DNA of 64,000 nucleotides from Sepioteuthis lessoniana (taxonomy: Eukaryota > Mollusca > Cephalopoda > Myopsida > Loliginidae): contig OY757939.1 in the NCBI GenBank assembly GCA_963585895.1, positions 32,131,649 through 32,195,648 of the forward strand, given 5' to 3'. Shown here piece after piece: positions 11,340 to 20,804 of this stretch. Both the position numbers and the translations under genes were made by a program. The notes beneath the pieces were generated by a model that was given only the letters and a program-made list of their open reading frames with translations, made no database searches and had not been told where the DNA came from. Every line of letters begins with the position of its first letter. Position 1 is the stretch's first letter.

Positions 11340-11355
11340 GAGAGAGAGAGAGAGT
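11272..11355. repeat. (GA)n microsatellite, long
   Basis: About 80 bp of GA repeats with one AAATAG interruption. Confidence 0.95.
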
Positions 11356-11435
11356 GAAAACTGACTTTTATTTAGATAGTAAGAAGAAGTGGGTGGGGGT
11401 ATTGTGCGGGACTACCCTTACAGGAAGTAGATAGA

Positions 11436-11582
11436 ACGCCTGGAGTGGTATAATGGTTTGCAAACTAGACTAGCAAATCTTCACGAGTGAGTTCGGGTCT
11501 CATTGGGTGCCCTATTAATACGGCCTTATGCCACATCTAAGCAAAAAAGCTTAGTAAATCACTATTGGTAGCGTACATTAGA
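11436..11582 (+). mobile_element. Family F tRNA-like SINE
   Basis: The A box TGGTATAATGG and the B-box region GAGTTCGGGTCTC are spaced as in a tRNA gene. The body reads GCCTTATGCCACA and AAGCTTAGTAAAT. The whole copy is about 145 bp. It is non-coding and probably Pol III-derived. Copies also lie near 10305, 26404, 33535, 40125 and 42217. Confidence 0.75.
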
Positions 11583-11709
11583 TTATAGTGTAACAACTTA
11601 ATCTGATTGCTAATAGAATAAAGAAGACAGGTTTGGTATTGATATAAACCAAATTCTAACGAACTGATATTACGCTGGTATAATCATAAAATTAATCAAT
11701 TGATTTTTC

Positions 11710-12035
11710 TGTGCCTCCCACCAGACAGGATTTGACACAAGGTCTTTTTTTATCGTGGAAATTTAGGAGAGGGGCAGGTCGAGCACGAACCGAGACTCGT
11801 GTCCTGCTAGACTATGCTGGTCAGACTCACTAGTTGCAATGAGAAATATGCTAGCCATTGCTAAGTCTCGTATGCCAGGTGGCCTTGTTGGTCATTGCTT
11901 CAATCAAGGTCTAGTGCTATACTTGTCATTGATCCTTCGCCCACCCGAAGGAGGCCCGGCTAGAGCCTTGGGCCATTTGGCCTTGAAGCTATATTTGATA
12001 CTCCACCTGGCACGTATGCCAGGCGGTCCAACGAA
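11710..12035 (-). mobile_element. Family G repeat
   Basis: This is the reverse-orientation partner of 9130-9460. It includes CACGAGTCTCGGTTCGTGC (B-box-like, minus strand) and the CCTTGTGTCAAATCCTGTC end. A small internal hairpin (CCTGGCATAC...GTATGCCAGG) spans its 11873-12025 ends. Confidence 0.6.
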
Positions 12036-12103
12036 AGTCAGTGAAGTATGAAAAATTAATTAAAATGATATAAGATTAATTAATATAGAAAGTATTCAAA
12101 TGT

Positions 12104-12319
12104 TTTTTCCTCAGTATCTATTTTAAAGTTTCTTTTCGTTTAAGAAAATTTGCTTTTTAAGAGTCCCAAAAATTAATGTCTTTCTACTTTGAATCGTTTA
12201 TTACTAATTTATTTCATTAATGTCCGTTGAAATAATCAAAAGTGGAAATACGTTGATTTTTAGGACTCTTAGAAAAGTAAATTGTCTTAAGCGAAAAGAA
12301 ACTTAAACAGTGAGGAAAG
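12104..12319. mobile_element. Palindromic MITE with 65-bp inverted repeats
   Basis: The left end (CCTCAGTATC, then AAGTTTCTTTTCG, TTAAGA-AATTT, AAGAGTCC-AAAAAT) is matched in reverse by the right end. The arms are about 65 bp and about 80 percent identical by eye, with about 80 bp between. There is no ORF. The short target duplication is not clear. Confidence 0.7.
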
Positions 12320-12545
12320 CGCTTGTGGCGTGACGGTTATCGTCATTGGAAGTGGACACAGCAACCTGAGATCAAATCCTGGACGACGCTGTTTGCATTT
12401 TACATAGCGCTAATAACCTTGGGAAAAGCATGAATCCAACTATTCTCCTTCCAATTATGGGTCATTAGTAGGGTAGACTGGGCTATTAAATCTTGGTATG
12501 GAAACTAATCTAGGAGAAGGAAAACTGAATTTAAACCACTTGTAA
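12320..12545 (+). mobile_element. Family E tRNA-derived repeat
   Basis: It begins GTGGCGTGACGGTTATCG, carries a B-box-like GAGATCAAATCCTGG, then TAATAACCTTGGGAAAAGC, GGGTAGACTGGG and TAAATCTTGGTATGG. Copies at 33000-33180 and 42690-42880 share this order. It is about 220 bp and non-coding. Confidence 0.65.
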
Positions 12546-12591
12546 ACCTGGAGAGGACCAAGTTATTCCTATCCAAAACATATAATTGCTG

Positions 12592-13230
12592 CCAGCTCAG
12601 TCGACTGGGGCTGTTAAATACGCCTGCATCTCAGCAAAGGAGCAAGACCCTCACTGCAATGAGTGTCTTGGATATGACACAAAACTACATCTGATGGGAA
12701 GTCTACAGTCTTGGGGCTTTGGGTAATGTGGAGTACTCCTTCATTGCCATTACTCCCGGGGCCACTTTAACCCCGACCAGTAGTATCTGATAGTCTCATC
12801 TATATGTCAAATAGAACTGTTTGATCATTTAACTGTGCAAACAAATAACTGATGTTAAATTGAATTGTTAATGTTACATAGGTATACTTGAAACTATTTA
12901 ACTGAATGCAAACAAATGAGCTCTGGTCCGTTTAAAAATGTTATCTACAAAATATGTTTCCAAATCATATGTATTTGATATATATGTATAAACAGGATTT
13001 GATGTTAAATAACCTACAAGAGTTGATATGCCGTAAAACCCAAGCAAACCAAATCATATATATTTATTATATGTATAAAGAGGGTTTAGTATTAAATAAC
13101 CAACAAGGGTTGATATGCCGTAAAACCCAAGCAAACCAAATCATATATATTTATCATATGTAAAAAGAGGGTTTAGGATTAAATAACCTACAAGGGTTGA
13201 TATGCCGTAAAACCCAACCAACCAATCTTT
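12592..13230 (+). mobile_element. Family A element with triplicated tail
   Basis: The head (CAGTCGACTGGGGCTG) is at 12600 and the body continues to about 12800. AT-rich units carry the usual CAAACAAATAACTGATGTTA and TACTTGAAACTATTTAACTG phrases. The tail unit (TAAATAACC, GGTTGATATGCCGTAAAACCC) is then repeated three times at about 80-90 bp spacing to 13225. No coding region. Confidence 0.85.
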
Positions 13231-13239
13231 GTTGTATTT

Positions 13240-13655
13240 TATTTGCGGATTTTATGAATATATCTTGGTATGGAGTTTTGCGGTATCAATTGTCCCTTTT
13301 TTGTAATTCTTTGCTGAGAAAAACCTTATGAAAAAAGTGATTCGAGCGTGCTGACTGTTGTTTATTGACGAGAACCTGCCCCCCCTAGTTATTTTTGTCG
13401 CTCAGAACTGACAGCTGAAAAATTTATGCATATGAATGGAAGAAATAAAAACCAAAAGGCAATGACCGACCACACCCAAAGTTAACCACACCCAAAATAG
13501 ATGTGAAGTCAATTAAAGATCTTGACAGTTGTTACATGTATCTACATTCAAAAGGAAGCCAGTTGCTATAGATCATGGCTATGTGGGCAGTTTTCACTAA
13601 TATTTCTTTCATATTTCTGCTGATTTTTTTTACTTTCTTCATCTCAACTCTTAGA
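13240..13655. other. No gene seen
   Basis: AT-rich spacer without a recognised repeat or credible ORF. Confidence 0.5.
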
Positions 13656-13657
13656 CC

Positions 13658-13900
13658 TTTGGAGGGAGTCATTGTGGCGTAGTGGCTAGCGTGTTGAACT
13701 GTGAAATTGTAGTAAGCGAGTTCGAACTTTAGTAGTATTATTATGTTCACTTTCAGACTAATACTCCTAGGAAAGTTATGAAACTTCTTATCCCCCCACC
13801 AGCTATGGGTTAATACCACAACTGTTTTTCTACAAAGAGGGCTTTGGCATTAAATAACCCACGAAGGTTGATATGCCATTAAACAAAGAAATCAAACCAA
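13658..13900 (+). mobile_element. Family C tRNA-derived SINE, full length
   Basis: This is a good reference copy. The A box is TGGCGTAGTGG, the B-box region is GCGAGTTCGAACTT, and the body has TTCACTTTCAGACTAATACT and AGCTATGGGTTAATACCAC. The tail is GGCTTTGGCATTAAATAACC, then GGTTGATATGCCATTAAAC and AAAGAAATCAAACC. It is about 240 bp. Confidence 0.85.
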
Positions 13901-13904
13901 ATTA

Positions 13905-14835
13905 CAAGTATTATCTTTGCATCTCATTCTCCTACAAATATTTCTTTCTTCTAACAATGGAACATACAACATTGTCTTGATGCAATTGCAGTTCTTTTGT
14001 TGGCAATGGGTTCCAGTACATCATCTGCATATATTCCGTTAGACCTTTTTTTTTTACGTTGGATCTGCGGAATAGCTCTCGACGTTAAAGAGAAAGTTAT
14101 TTAATCTCTTTTTGAGTGTCTTAGTGAATAGAGCGGTGCTCCTGTATTCTATGAAAGGGTGTTACTTTTAATTACGCCACCAGCAGTGGGTAGAATAAAT
14201 ACTTAATTATCAGGGTCAGTTCAATGTTGGTGCTCACCTGCGTTCACTTGTGCAAGGACAAAAACTGCCAAGTCTCTGCCATCAATGTCATGAAGGTAGT
14301 CAGACTTCTACCCCAGCTTTTGGAAAATGGGTAGGCGCAATTCCTGGGGTTGGAATCCTCAAGTCCAAATACCATTAGTTTTTTTGCCGACTCTTGACCG
14401 GATACAAGAACATGGCTAATGAATTTGTGTTCTACAAGTATTGGGAATCAAGCTGCATTTACCAAGGCAGAAATCAGCAATGAGTGAGACGTTAATTTTC
14501 TTAAAATAGTCCCTTTGGCATTTAGCTTAATTATTCAACATATTCCATTAACCGAAGCATCTCCGAAACCTTCTTTTAAAGGCTGTTACTTAGAGGTAGT
14601 TTTCGATAATGTAATGTCGAGTAGGAAGCTGCGCTGTTGTATTGTGTTTAATGTTCTCCAGTTCTTCAAATCTTAGCCTTGAGATAAATTTTCAGTTTAA
14701 GAAGCAAGAAAAAGATGCACAGTCCTAGGTCTTGGGAGAATAGAGGATGTTGCACTTGCACAACTCAGTGTTTCGCAAAAAATATCTGTTCAAAATGTTC
14801 GAGACTGGCTGCGTCTAAACATTTAATGAGGTTTT
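13905..14835. other. No gene seen
   Basis: Mixed AT-rich sequence with no recognised repeat. The plus-strand 76-codon frame at 14715-14945 runs into a CT microsatellite and is not credible. Confidence 0.45.
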
Positions 14836-14837
14836 CG

Positions 14838-14912
14838 ATTCTCTCTCTCTCCCTCTTCTCCTCTCTCTCCCACTCTCTTCTCCTCTCTCTCTCTCTATCT
14901 CTCCCTCTCTCT
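14838..14912. repeat. (CT)n microsatellite
   Basis: An imperfect CT-rich tract, interrupted by TCC and CAC. Confidence 0.9.
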
Positions 14913-15035
14913 TATGATGACAAGTTATATTGGGTCGTTTCTTGAGACAACACCTGGATGGTTGTAGAATATTTTGTTGTGACCAATTTTCGGAATTGAT
15001 GTCATTCTATTTTTGTATGATGTATTTGTACTCCC

Positions 15036-15085
15036 TTAATCTCTCTCTCTCTCTCTCTCTCTCGCTCTCTTTCTCTGCCTTCTGC
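15036..15085. repeat. (CT)n microsatellite
   Basis: A CT run just 5-prime of an A-family head. Confidence 0.9.
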
Positions 15086-15149
15086 TCTTAGTTTTCTCCC
15101 TCGGCTACTTCGTGTTCTTTCTTTTTCAAGTTCACTTCTAATCACACCC

Positions 15150-15430
15150 AACCCTGTCGGCTGCAGCAGTAGAATACACCTACTGTATCTCAGTAGCGGG
15201 AAAAGACCTTTCCTCCAATGATTGTCCTGCATATGAAGCTTTGGTGTGTATGGAGTACACCCTCATTGCCATTACTCCCCGGCCAAATCTGACTCGAAGT
15301 GGTAGTACCTGTCAGGGTCCTATCTATGGGTCAAATAAAACTGTTCAATCATTTACTAAGGTTTGTTATGATTAGTTGTTTGAAATCATAGAGCCGTGTG
15401 GAAATTATTTGTATTAGATAGGAATACTTG

Positions 15431-15435
<5 letters not shown>
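15150..15435 (+). mobile_element. Family A element, 3-prime end lost
   Basis: The diverged head (CTGTCGGCTGCAGCAGTAGA) is followed by a shortened body (GGAGTACACCCTCATTGCCATTACTCC, here 15250-15276, and GGGTCCTATCTATGGGTCAA) and two AT-rich units. The copy then runs into a TA/TG microsatellite instead of the normal tail. Confidence 0.75.
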
Positions 15436-15511
<76 letters not shown>

Positions 15512-15530
15512 GGTGTATGTGTGTGAGTGA
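15433..15530. repeat. (TA)n(TG)n microsatellite
   Basis: A TA run followed by a long interrupted TG run, close to 100 bp. Confidence 0.95.
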
Positions 15531-15539
15531 ATAAACAAA

Positions 15540-16350
15540 TAGTTTAAGTTAAGTTTTTTTAAATCAAAAAGTGATCAATAACTGGTTGGTAGAGCAGGAT
15601 AAAACCTTAAATATATTAAGATTTAACATCCACGTGTTTCATCTGACGATTGAATTCGTGATACCTTTGGTAATGACATGGGGAAGTGATATATATGTAT
15701 CACCTTAAACAAGATCAACTTCCAATGTAGCAGCCACATTCTAAAATGCCTATAAAACATTTCCCGCCTATTCTCCTCACCGCCAGTCCTTATACCTCCT
15801 GTAAAATTTTTAATCTACCATGATTTCCCTTTATACTTGTTTTTCCTTCTACTAATAGATATAACGCGTCATTTGATCATTTTCTCCCCCGAAGATGGCC
15901 GAAAATTGGGATAAAACTTGGGAAACGTACGGCACCTTCCTAAATCCATTTCACAACAGAAGTCAATGGACTAATTCGGTGACTTGAACAGATCGAAGAT
16001 AGAATAGGCAAACACAAAGTGTCTGTCCTATTTAATCAAACGTTTAAAGAAAAACGTGCTCCCTATATATCTATATCTATATATATACTAATCGTACTAT
16101 TTTGAACAATGCAATTAAAAAACTCTAAATTAGAAAAAGAAGCCGAATCTCACGATGAAATCAGACTTTTTTTGTGTTAGGTTATGCTCAACCGCTCTTG
16201 GTTAGTGATGATGATGCTTCAATCCCAAAATCATGTTTTATCCAGATTCATAATCTGACAAAGTCTATATAACCGGAACAGTTATATTTTTGTCAGTGTG
16301 TTTATAGAAGCTAATATAAAAGCATAATTCTGTTACCATTACATAGAATG
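15540..16350. other. No gene seen; MITE-like end near 16030
   Basis: Mostly unassigned. The phrase GTCCTATTTAATCAAAC near 16025 resembles the right end of the palindromic MITE at 10507-10740, so an old relative may lie here. A CGAAGATGGCCGAAA motif at 15893 is discussed with the ribozyme-like motifs. Confidence 0.35.
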
Positions 16351-16390
16351 TACTCACGAAACTCTCTTTATGACCATTTCAAAAAAGAGG

Positions 16391-16518
16391 TGAAAAACGA
16401 AGATTCCTGAAAATGATTTGTCTTCATCTGCTGGGAAAATATCCAATTCTTGTAGTGAGGAAAAATTCATTTCCAGTAAGGAAAAACACATTGAGCTCAA
16501 AAGAAATATTTTCTCGAC
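16391..16518 (+). CDS. Weak candidate internal exon
   Basis: Plus-strand reading gives a serine- and lysine-rich peptide (IPENDLSSSAGK, then KEKHIELKRNIFST) up to a consensus donor at 16519 (GACG|GTAAGTGT). The acceptor side is poor, and the minus strand is also open here (67 codons). I rate this low. The perfect GTAAGT may be chance in AT-rich DNA. Confidence 0.2.
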
Positions 16519-16671
16519 GGTAAGTGTCCAAATCTGATTAGGCAATGTCACAAGCACTCAACGAAATTGGCAGGAGAAAAATCTTGTCTCGTGCCAAAGC
16601 GAAAAACGGATTGTTATAGGAGAGGATTTGTCTCAGACCCAAAGTGCAACAATTCCACACTTCGGTAGAAT

Positions 16672-17080
16672 GGTTCTAGTTTCTTTGTTTAATGGCTCAT
16701 CAACGTTCTTGGGTTGTTTAATGCTAAAGTCATACTTGTACAATAATAATAATTTATACACAATTATAGGGTTTCAAGTAACTGATAATAATAATAATCA
16801 TATGTTTGCACAGTTACATGGTTTCAAGTATTCCTATCTAATACTAATAATTTTCACCCATAGACGTGACCCTAACAGCTACTACCATTCCTGGTCAAAG
16901 TGGACCTGCCAGTAATGGCATTGAAGGAGTACTCCACTCTGCAGATTTCCAGAACACAAGCCTCACTAGAGCATGCTGTTTAATGCCATTGCCAAGAGGC
17001 CTTCTTTTGGGGTAGAAGGGAGTCATCTTTTCCGCTGGAGAGACAGTCGGTGTATTCTAATTCTCGCCAACAGGGTTTCG
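16672..17080 (-). mobile_element. Family A body and head carrying a family C-type tail
   Basis: The 3-prime end (plus-strand left) is the C-type tail, TTTCTTTGTTTAATGGC. It is joined to A-type AT-rich units (GTTTCAAGTATTCCTATCTA) and the A body and head (CAGTCGGTGTATTCTAATTC). The element is evidence that tails are exchanged between families. Confidence 0.65.
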
Positions 17081-17160
17081 AAACTAATGCTAATAATTTA
17101 TACACAAATATATGGTTTCAAGTGTCCGGTCTTATTTATAATAATCATTTGTTTTCCCAG

Positions 17161-18207
17161 AGTTATGTAGTTTGGTTTGGTTTTATGGCATATCAACCAT
17201 TGTAGTTCATTTAATGCCAAATCCTGTTTATTCATATTAAATATATATATGATTTGTAAACATATTCTGTCGATAACATTCTTAAACGAACCTGAGCTCT
17301 TTTTTGCTCACAGTTAAATGGTTTCAAGTATTGCTATTTAACAGTCACAATTTAACATCAGTCATTTGTTTGCACACACAGTTTGTAGATGTTTTAATTT
17401 TTCATTTAGTTAGAAACCGGGCCATTGGCCTAATGAGTAGAGTGTCGCCAATGGTCCGCGAGAATGGGGTTCAATCCCAGGTCGTGTCATGCCAAAGACT
17501 CAAAAATGGTACTTGATGCCGCCTTACTTAACACTCCGCATTATAAGGTAAGGATCAAGGCTAAAGTGGAGCAATCCAGGGAAAGGAGTAGGGCCCTCCC
17601 CTACACATGCAGTAGTTATTGAAAAGAGATATTTCTGGTCGCCAACTTTACTTTTTACTTATATGGTTTCAAGTGCCCGTTCTTATTCAATAATAATCAT
17701 TTGTTTTCCCAGAGTTATGTAGTTTGGTTTGGCATATCAACTATTGGAGGGGATAAGAGGTTTCATACCTTCCCCAAATTCTGTTTTTCATATATATTAA
17801 ATATACATGATTTGCATATTTAATATATATGAAGCAGCTAATAATAATCCGTAGGTTTATTTAATGATAATAATTTTGTAGATAACATTTTAAAACGAAA
17901 CAGCTCTTTTTTTTGCACACAGTTATATGGTTTCGAGTATTGCTTTATAACAATCACAATTAGACATCAATCATTTGTTTGCACACACAGTTTGTTCTTT
18001 TTGACTCATAGACAGGACCCTAACAGGTACTATCACTCCCGGAGAGAGTGGACCTGGGGGCAATGCAATGAAGGAGTACTGCACATTTCCCAAATTTCGC
18101 CGTCAGATGGTTTCATATCATGTCCAGGATTTCGTTGAAGGTGGGTTTACCTCTCTGCAGAGATGCAGTCGGTGTATTCTACAACCCCAGCCGACTGGGC
18201 TAGTTGC
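17161..18207 (-). mobile_element. Family A element or tandem pair, with a T SINE inside
   Basis: A tail lies at 17164-17230 and a second, deleted tail near 17728-17795. AT-rich units follow, and the body and head end at about 18207 (CAGTCGGTGTATTCTACAAC). A T SINE sits at 17412-17645. The flank phrase TGTTTTCCCAGAGTTATGTA occurs on both sides of the SINE (near 17150 and 17700), which suggests a duplication by unequal exchange. Confidence 0.75.
17412..17645 (+). mobile_element. Family T SINE, apparent hybrid copy
   Basis: The A-box region (TTGGCCTAATGAG) and a B box (GGTTCAATCCC) are intact. The first half shares private variants with the SINE at 43880-44135 (GTGTCGCC; GCCGCCTTACTTAACACTCC). 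The second half shares private variants with the SINE at 44462-44705 (AGTAGGGCCCTCCCC; a deletion after CTACACATG). This pattern is explained most simply by recombination. Confidence 0.8.
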
Positions 18208-18214
18208 GTAGTTT

Positions 18215-18490
18215 CAAGTATTCTTTTCTAACACTAACAATTTGCAAGTAATCTTAGAGTTTCAAGCAACTAATAATAATCCGTAGGTTTATTTAATGAT
18301 AATAATTTGCACACAGTAACATATCAAGTATTTCTATCTAAAACAAATAATAGGTACAACCACTCCGGGTAAGAGTGGACTTGGGAGTAATGGTAAGGAA
18401 GGAACACTTTACATTCTCTAGAGCTCCAGAACTGGAGCCTCACCACCGGATCCAGTTTAGTGTCCTATCGAAGACATTCACTTTCAATGA
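18215..18490 (-). mobile_element. Family A fragment, body without head
   Basis: AT-rich units lead into the A body (GGTACAACCACTCCGGGTAA, AGAGTGGACTTGGGAGTAAT, CCAGAACTGGAGCCTCACCA). It stops before the hairpin head. Confidence 0.7.
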
Positions 18491-18579
18491 TTAAAATCAT
18501 TTATTTTTTATATTTAGAGAGACAAACTCTATCAGAGTTATACTTAACATAGTTTTTCTTGTCTTCTTAGCATTAGAGA

Positions 18580-18830
18580 CGCCCCTAGTTAACAATTATA
18601 GATTCAAGTAACTATTCTGAATACGAATAATTTACACATAATTATACTGCATCATATATTCCGATCTGATATGAATAATTTGCACACAGTTGTATGGTTT
18701 CAAGTAACCAATAAGAATTCTTAGTAAACAATTATAGCTTCAAGTATTGCTGTTCTTCATACAAATAATTTGCTGTCATATATAAAGTATTCCGACGTAA
18801 TACTACGTAATAGTATGTTTTACATACTGT
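18580..18830 (-). mobile_element. Family A AT-rich units only
   Basis: Repeats of TTTCAAGTAACTATT, AATAATTTGCACACAGTT and TATGGTTTCAAGTA without tail or head. An old fragment. Confidence 0.6.
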
Positions 18831-18904
18831 TGGGAGACTAAACGGAGTGGTCTCTCTTGTCACAGCGTTTGAGGAATCCTCCCACTTCACGGGCCCTTTT
18901 GGTC

Positions 18905-19027
18905 ACGTGTCAAGATGAACAGGGGAATCCGCCTCTTTGACGAACAGGTTTTGAGAAGGGTAAACGTAGTCGTCGCTCCACAGCAGCGAGCACATGGTGC
19001 CTCCCTCCGTTATCTTCCAGACCTGAG
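18905..19027 (-). CDS. Candidate terminal coding exon of an unidentified gene
   Basis: On the minus strand a polypyrimidine tract (TTACTTACTTTTCTCAG) precedes an open frame of 40 codons that ends at TGA. The peptide begins VWKITEGGTMCSLLWSDDYV and ends SPVHLDT. Codons are mostly C- or G-ending, in contrast to the AT-rich repeats around it, which suggests real coding DNA. An AATAAA-type signal (minus strand) occurs near 18510. I do not recognise the protein. The plus strand is also open here and ends at a consensus GTAAGT, so the strand is not certain. Confidence 0.4.
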
Positions 19028-19335
19028 AAAAGTAAGTAACTTCCACCTTTTTGCTGCATGGACTTGTATTCATGTTCCTTGAGCACATTGTGACTTTTTA
19101 TGGCGTAGGACGGGAACTTAGTTCTCGCCTTGTATTGTGTACAATTAAATGTTATATTACATTAATTGATTTGTCACTTTCCTAAGTAATATTCTATGTT
19201 AGATAACTTCCTTTGGGATAACCAAATACATTATAAGAAACAGGGTGTTATCTACCAATTAACACCTCGTTAAATCTTATAATATAGTTGTATGGTTTCA
19301 AGTATTTCAATTAAAAATTAATTACCATATGGTTT

Positions 19336-19571
19336 CAGAAAGAGTCCCTGTGGCATAATGGCTAAAGTGGTGGACTGTTGCTTTAAAGTAAGCGAGTTTG
19401 AAATCCACTCGTGCTATTACTTTCACTTTCGGACTAAACCATGGGAAAAGTATGAATTCTCTTATCCACTCGGCTCGAGGTTAAAAGGTATCACTACTGT
19501 TCTTCTACAAGTATGGCTTTGGCATTAAATAACCCACGATGGTTGATATACCATTAAAAAAGAAATCAAAC
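19336..19571 (+). mobile_element. Family C tRNA-derived SINE
   Basis: The A box (TGGCATAATGGC), the B-box region (GCGAGTTTGAAATCC), the body and the tail (GGCTTTGGCATTAAATAACC...GGTTGATATACCATTAAA) are all present. Confidence 0.8.
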
Positions 19572-19574
19572 CGT

Positions 19575-20205
19575 ATAGTTTCAAGTAATCATTTCCATTT
19601 AATTAAAGTTATTTGTTAGGACAATGATTTTTTCAAGTAGCTAATTATAATCCTTCGTTTCTTTCTTTGGTTTCTTTGTTTTTAATGGCATATCAACTCT
19701 TTTTAGGTTATTTAATGCCAAAGCCATTCTCCTAGAAGAACAGTAGTGGTACTATTTAACCCATAGCTGGGAGGATAAGGGGGTTCATACCTTTCCCAAG
19801 GGTATTTGTCCGAAAGTGAACGTAATAGCGCGATTGGAGTACGAACTCGCATACTACGATTCCGCAGTCCATCGCTTTAACCATTACACCACGTGGACAC
19901 CCCCTATAATCCTTCGTGAACAACTAATTATTATAATTAGTTATATGGCATCGAGTATTTCTATCGAATGCAAATAATTTTAAACAATATATTTGATCCA
20001 TAGATGGGATCCTAATAGGTACAACCACTCCGGATCAGAGTGGACCTGGGAGTAATGAGAATGGAAGCGTAATCGACACTCCGGAGGAGTCTAATAGTTG
20101 ACCTTCTGTCGGTTGCAATTTAGAGTGATATTCAAGGCAACTTTCTTTGAGGAAGAGGTCTTACCCTTCTGCAGAGGATGCAGTTAATGCATTATTAGTC
20201 TAACC
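19575..20205 (-). mobile_element. Family A element interrupted by the C SINE
   Basis: AT-rich units on both sides of the C copy lead into the body at 19990-20190 (CCATAGATGGGATCCTAATA, GTACAACCACTCCGG) and a decayed head (GCAGTTAATGCATTATTAGT). The C insertion is therefore younger than this A copy. Confidence 0.7.
19665..19908 (-). mobile_element. Family C tRNA-derived SINE
   Basis: A full-length copy inserted in A-type AT-rich units. The tail is at 19665-19740, the B-box region near 19840 (minus-strand GCGAGTTCGTACTCC) and the A-box region near 19885. The phrase CTAATTATAATCCTTCGT occurs just before it and ATAATCCTTCGTGAACAACTA (21 bases, here shortened to TAATCCTTCGTGAACAACTA) just after, a likely target-site duplication. 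Confidence 0.8.
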
Positions 20206-20369
20206 AACAAAGCAAAGAGGTTCTGGTGGAGAGCAATTTTGACCTTAACCTCATTGAATTGTTTTTTCTTTTGACGCCCCTCACATTTGACGCTTGTGAA
20301 AGGGAAGAGAGAAAGAGAGGGCGATTATATCACACTCGTGTTTATATTGGTAACTCCTGTTTCTTGCAG

Positions 20370-20480
20370 GATCAAAAAAATCCAGGGTTTTGATCTCGAA
20401 TCTGATTGGTCGATAGACACGGCTCTGGAAGCCATGTGGGTGGTATCTGCTGCTGCGCATACCCTGGAGAATGTCGCCAG
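20370..20480 (+). CDS. Candidate internal exon of an unidentified gene
   Basis: A strong acceptor (CCTGTTTCTTGCAG|G) and a strong donor (CGCCAG|GTACTT) bound 111 bp with an open frame. One base completes a preceding codon, 36 full codons follow, and two bases start the next, so the exon is phase-symmetric. The peptide reads IKKIQGFDLESDWSIDTALE then AMWVVSAAAHTLENVA. GC content is about half, well above the flanks. The last part faintly recalls ligand-binding domains of class C receptors, but I do not claim that. The frame stays open for 13 codons past the donor. Confidence 0.45.
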
Positions 20481-20699
20481 GTACTTTTTGAATATGGGTC
20501 GTTCTATTTTTGGCTATTCAGGCGCCCCTTAGTCTAGTTGGCTCCACCGACACATTGACTTTAGAAGTATGACAAATTAAAATTTCCACATACCTTCTCT
20601 AATTTTTTAAAACCGTGATTCCCAATCTTTTTCGGGATACCCCTCACTTTTACCCACTGGCTATATTCTTAGCTCTTCCCAAATATATGGCAATAAACA

Positions 20700-20800
20700 A
20701 CTTCTTAATATTATGTTTATTATACATAAAACAAAAACAAAAACAATAAAACAAAAAACAAACTAAACAAAATAAAACAAAACAAAACAAAAAGAAACCG
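20700..20800. repeat. AAAAC-rich low-complexity tract
   Basis: Repeats of AAAACAA and AACAAAATA. It resembles a degenerate retroposon tail, with no matching element identified upstream. Confidence 0.75.
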
Positions 20801-20804
20801 CCCT

